Positions 62,008 through 64,000 of a DNA stretch of 64,000 nucleotides are shown here, piece after piece (the first letter of the stretch is position 1; the number at the start of each line of letters is the position of its first letter). Position numbers and translations under genes: made by a program. This stretch comes from Anaerolineae bacterium (GTDB taxonomy: Bacteria > Chloroflexota > Anaerolineae > Aggregatilineales > Phototrophicaceae). Under the pieces are notes generated by a model. It was not told where the DNA came from and ran no database searches. It was given only the letters and a program-made list of their open reading frames with translations. Location: assembly GCA_022823945.1 (NCBI GenBank), contig JAJEBK010000022.1, positions 1 to 64,000 on the forward strand, read 5' to 3'.

Positions 62008-63261
62008 GTGCTAGCATACAGGGTGCCCGTGCCGACGAAACAAAAAGCGACAGTTGTGAAATTGCGGTGGCTCTTCTGCCTGCTCATCCTGGTATGTGGT
62101 TTGACGGCTGCGCAAGAAGCCGCTTGCGAACAGGTCGCCCAGCGGGCGCTCGCTGCGATAGACGAGCAATGCCACGATCTGGCGCGGGACAGCTTGTGCA
62201 TCGTCAGCCCGCCCGTGCAAACCGACGCTGCCTCGCTGGCTGAAGTCAAGCGCATTGCCACGTCTGGCTATGCTGCAGAAGACCGAAGTTGGGGCGCTGC
62301 CATAATCCGCCTGGGCGCGAATCTGCCACGAACATACGACGGTCCTGGTGTATTGGCTTTGCTGGGCGGCGACGCGCAGATCATAAACGAAGTAGCAGCC
62401 GACGATGTCATGACCATCGGCGAACCTTTGAGCACGGCGGCCATGTCGGACGCGAAAATATACCGGTTGCCTGGCATTATTCCCGAGCCAGTTGGCGACC
62501 TCCGCCAAGATGACATTGTGCTGGTCGATGCCTGGGACAGCGATGGCGGCTGGCTGCGCGTGGTTTCTGACGGCTTGGTCGCTTGGGTCGAAGCGGACAA
62601 GGTCCAGCGATTGCAAGCCATGGACGCGCTGCCACGCATCACAATCGGGCAACCCTATCCTCTGCGCGCTTTCTCATTGACGACCAGCAGCGCCCATGCC
62701 GAATGTGCCAGCGTCGAACCGCTGGTGGCTGTGCAGACGCCGGGAGATGTACCGGTGAATCTCACTGTGAATGGCGTCGACATTCATGTCGGCTCCATGG
62801 TCAGTTTTCAGCAGGCGCATCGTGGCGCGCTTAGCCTGACTGTGCATCGCGGCGCAGTGACGACGATCTATGGACAACGGATCAACGAGGGCGAAAGCGC
62901 CATTGGCATTTTGTCGCCGGCGCAGAGCGGCTCCACCAGCGCCTTGGCCTGGAGCGGCTCGTTGCCTGCTTCTGCTGTCGAGCATGCGCGGGGCGAACGA
63001 GCGCAAGCCGCATTCAACCTGGTATCGCGCGTCAATGGCTGGGACGAAGAGCAGATTGCGCGTCCGACTGGCGATATCTATCATGTTGTCGAAAGCGGCG
63101 AAAGCGTCTATAGCATCGCCCGGCATTATCAAGCGAGCGTGGCGGATATCATCGCTGCCAACCCGGATGTTGAACCGGGGCGCATCTTCGCCGGCAACGA
63201 ATTGCTGATCCCCAATGCCGGCTCGGGGTTTTCCCCATACAGCCGCGACGAGTCGGCTTAA
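62008..63261 (+). CDS. Exported protein with a C-terminal LysM domain
   Basis: This protein of up to 417 residues has a signal peptide (VVKLRWLFCLLILVCGLTAAQ). The middle of the protein (about 35-340) is of unknown type, with an SH3-like region around DSDGGWLRVVSDGLVAWVEADKV and several Cys. The LysM domain is YHVVESGESVYSIARHYQASVADIIAANPD (about 358-400), which binds peptidoglycan or chitin-like glycans. The start codon is a GTG. Candidates at 62008, 62023, 62029 and 62056 are all in frame, and an extended -10 (TGCTAGCAT) lies at 62009-62017. It follows glnS by one base. The function is probably at the cell surface. Confidence 0.75.
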   Translation: MLAYRVPVPTKQKATVVKLRWLFCLLILVCGLTAAQEAACEQVAQRALAAIDEQCHDLARDSLCIVSPPVQTDAASLAEVKRIATSGYAAEDRSWGAAIIRLGANLPRTYDGPGVLALLGGDAQIINEVAADDVMTIGEPLSTAAMSDAKIYRLPGIIPEPVGDLRQDDIVLVDAWDSDGGWLRVVSDGLVAWVEADKVQRLQAMDALPRITIGQPYPLRAFSLTTSSAHAECASVEPLVAVQTPGDVPVNLTVNGVDIHVGSMVSFQQAHRGALSLTVHRGAVTTIYGQRINEGESAIGILSPAQSGSTSALAWSGSLPASAVEHARGERAQAAFNLVSRVNGWDEEQIARPTGDIYHVVESGESVYSIARHYQASVADIIAANPDVEPGRIFAGNELLIPNAGSGFSPYSRDESA

Positions 63262-64000
63262 GACACGCTTCTCCGCAGCAGCGCCACGAAGGCCTCGCGG
63301 TCGGCGCGCGTCGCCACTTTGACCTGGGGCGGGGTGCCAGTCACGCCAAGCACATCAACCACAGTCAAGCCGCGCGCCAAGCCGTCACCGGTTGTGATAT
63401 CAACGCGGCAATCCCGATAGTCCAGGATGCCAGGATCGATGGCCGCGGCCATGGTGATCGGGTCGGGCAGGTCGAAGCCGCTTAAGCCCGTCTCGGCAAT
63501 GGCAAAGTCGGTCAACGTCGCCTGAATATCGACCACGAATTCGGCCAGGGGCGTGCCAATCGCGCGGATTTCGCTGGCTTGCGCGGCATCAAATGTGGCG
63601 TACTTCCAACTGATATCCCAACCCACCATGTGGATGGGCATGCCCGAGTCAAAGACGATCTTGGCGGCTTCGGGATCAACCCAGATGTTGAACTCGGCCA
63701 GCGGCGTTACATTGCCGTGCCCGCTGCCGATGCCGCCCATGATGAAGCAGTCGGATACGCATTGTGCCAGCTCGGGTTCTCGCAGCAGCGCCAGCGCCAC
63801 ATTGGTCAGCGGACCCAGCGTAACCAGCGTGATATCGCTGGCATGCTGGTGGATGATGCTGCGCAACATATCTGCGGCATGGCCTGGCGTCGGCGCGCGT
63901 TCTTGCAACGGCAAACCGATATCGCCCATGCCATCGTCGCCGTGCACTTCCTGCGCGGTCTCCAGCGGTCGCAGCAGTGGCTTGTCGCAGCCTGCATACA
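63258..64000 (-). CDS. Inosine/uridine-preferring nucleoside hydrolase (5' end beyond window)
   Basis: The frame is open to the window edge. It encodes at least 246 residues of a ribonucleoside hydrolase, which splits nucleosides into base and ribose. The visible start YAGCDKPLLRPLETAQEVHGD is the region after the first calcium-binding aspartates, so the N-terminal DTDxxxDD motif lies outside. Also typical are VTLGPLTNVALALLREPEL and FIMGGIGSGHGNVTPLAEFNIWVDPEAA with the catalytic-site Asn/Asp. PITMAAAIDPGIL holds the last calcium Asp. It converges on the LysM gene with a 4-base overlap. Confidence 0.93.
   Translation of the reverse strand, partial: YAGCDKPLLRPLETAQEVHGDDGMGDIGLPLQERAPTPGHAADMLRSIIHQHASDITLVTLGPLTNVALALLREPELAQCVSDCFIMGGIGSGHGNVTPLAEFNIWVDPEAAKIVFDSGMPIHMVGWDISWKYATFDAAQASEIRAIGTPLAEFVVDIQATLTDFAIAETGLSGFDLPDPITMAAAIDPGILDYRDCRVDITTGDGLARGLTVVDVLGVTGTPPQVKVATRADREAFVALLRRSVS

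Overview
The window looks like a chromosomal segment of a member of the Chloroflexota, probably Anaerolineae-like. This is an inference from the GC-rich DNA, the long Thr-Pro-rich linker of the secreted prolyl isomerase, the abundance of short GC-rich palindromic repeats and the gene content. No rRNA gene was seen to fix the taxonomy. Most genes are packed into tight operons with ATGA or TGATG stop/start overlaps. Promoters that can be read share a TTGCC(A/G)-17 bp-TACA(C/A)T-like pattern.

Layout. 1-137 is the right end of an IS3-type insertion sequence. 211-2287 (minus) is rpsF-rpsR-parvulin isomerase with its own promoter. 2274-10855 (minus) is a surface polysaccharide operon: GDP-D-rhamnose synthesis (rmd, gmd), tatD, two glycosyltransferases, a YfhO-like protein and an O-antigen-ligase-like protein. 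10884-14933 (minus) is a methyl-cycle/MTA salvage group (mtnA, PfkB-type kinase, ahcY) behind a DsbA-like thioredoxin. araB (ribulokinase) and amt follow on the plus strand. 18772-20139 holds dtd and small genes. 20293-24240 holds an ABC-F protein, a TPR protein and a glycosyltransferase. 24258-27683 is the rpsB-tsf-pyrH operon with one extra gene between tsf and pyrH. 27761-34956 holds dinB with an SOS-like box, a hisC-like gene, an esterase, rsmI and poorly known genes.

34980-57401 is a long catabolic region. It has an RraA-like protein, a reductase, a formylglycine-type sulfatase, a PhyH dioxygenase, a GMC oxidoreductase with its small subunit, a complete Opp-type ABC importer, an alkaline-phosphatase-superfamily hydrolase, two Gfo/Idh/MocA oxidoreductases around a sulfotransferase, a sugar isomerase, L-rhamnose isomerase and a bifunctional rhamnulose-1-phosphate aldolase/lactaldehyde dehydrogenase. 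It plausibly takes up and degrades deoxy- or sulfated sugars. 57589-64000 holds a CopC-CopD fusion, glnS, a LysM protein and a partial nucleoside hydrolase.

The most striking feature is the extra gene in the rpsB-tsf-pyrH operon. It is an organomercurial-lyase (MerB) homologue in which an in-frame TGA replaces the codon of the second catalytic cysteine (MerB Cys159). A hairpin with a GGUC apical loop lies 19 nt downstream, as in a bacterial SECIS element, so the gene is best read as a selenoprotein. The second theme is a set of short palindromic repeat families. Most copies lie between genes, but some are inserted in frame inside coding sequences (an AlkP-superfamily hydrolase, a TPR protein, and the N-terminus of an OppF-like ATPase).
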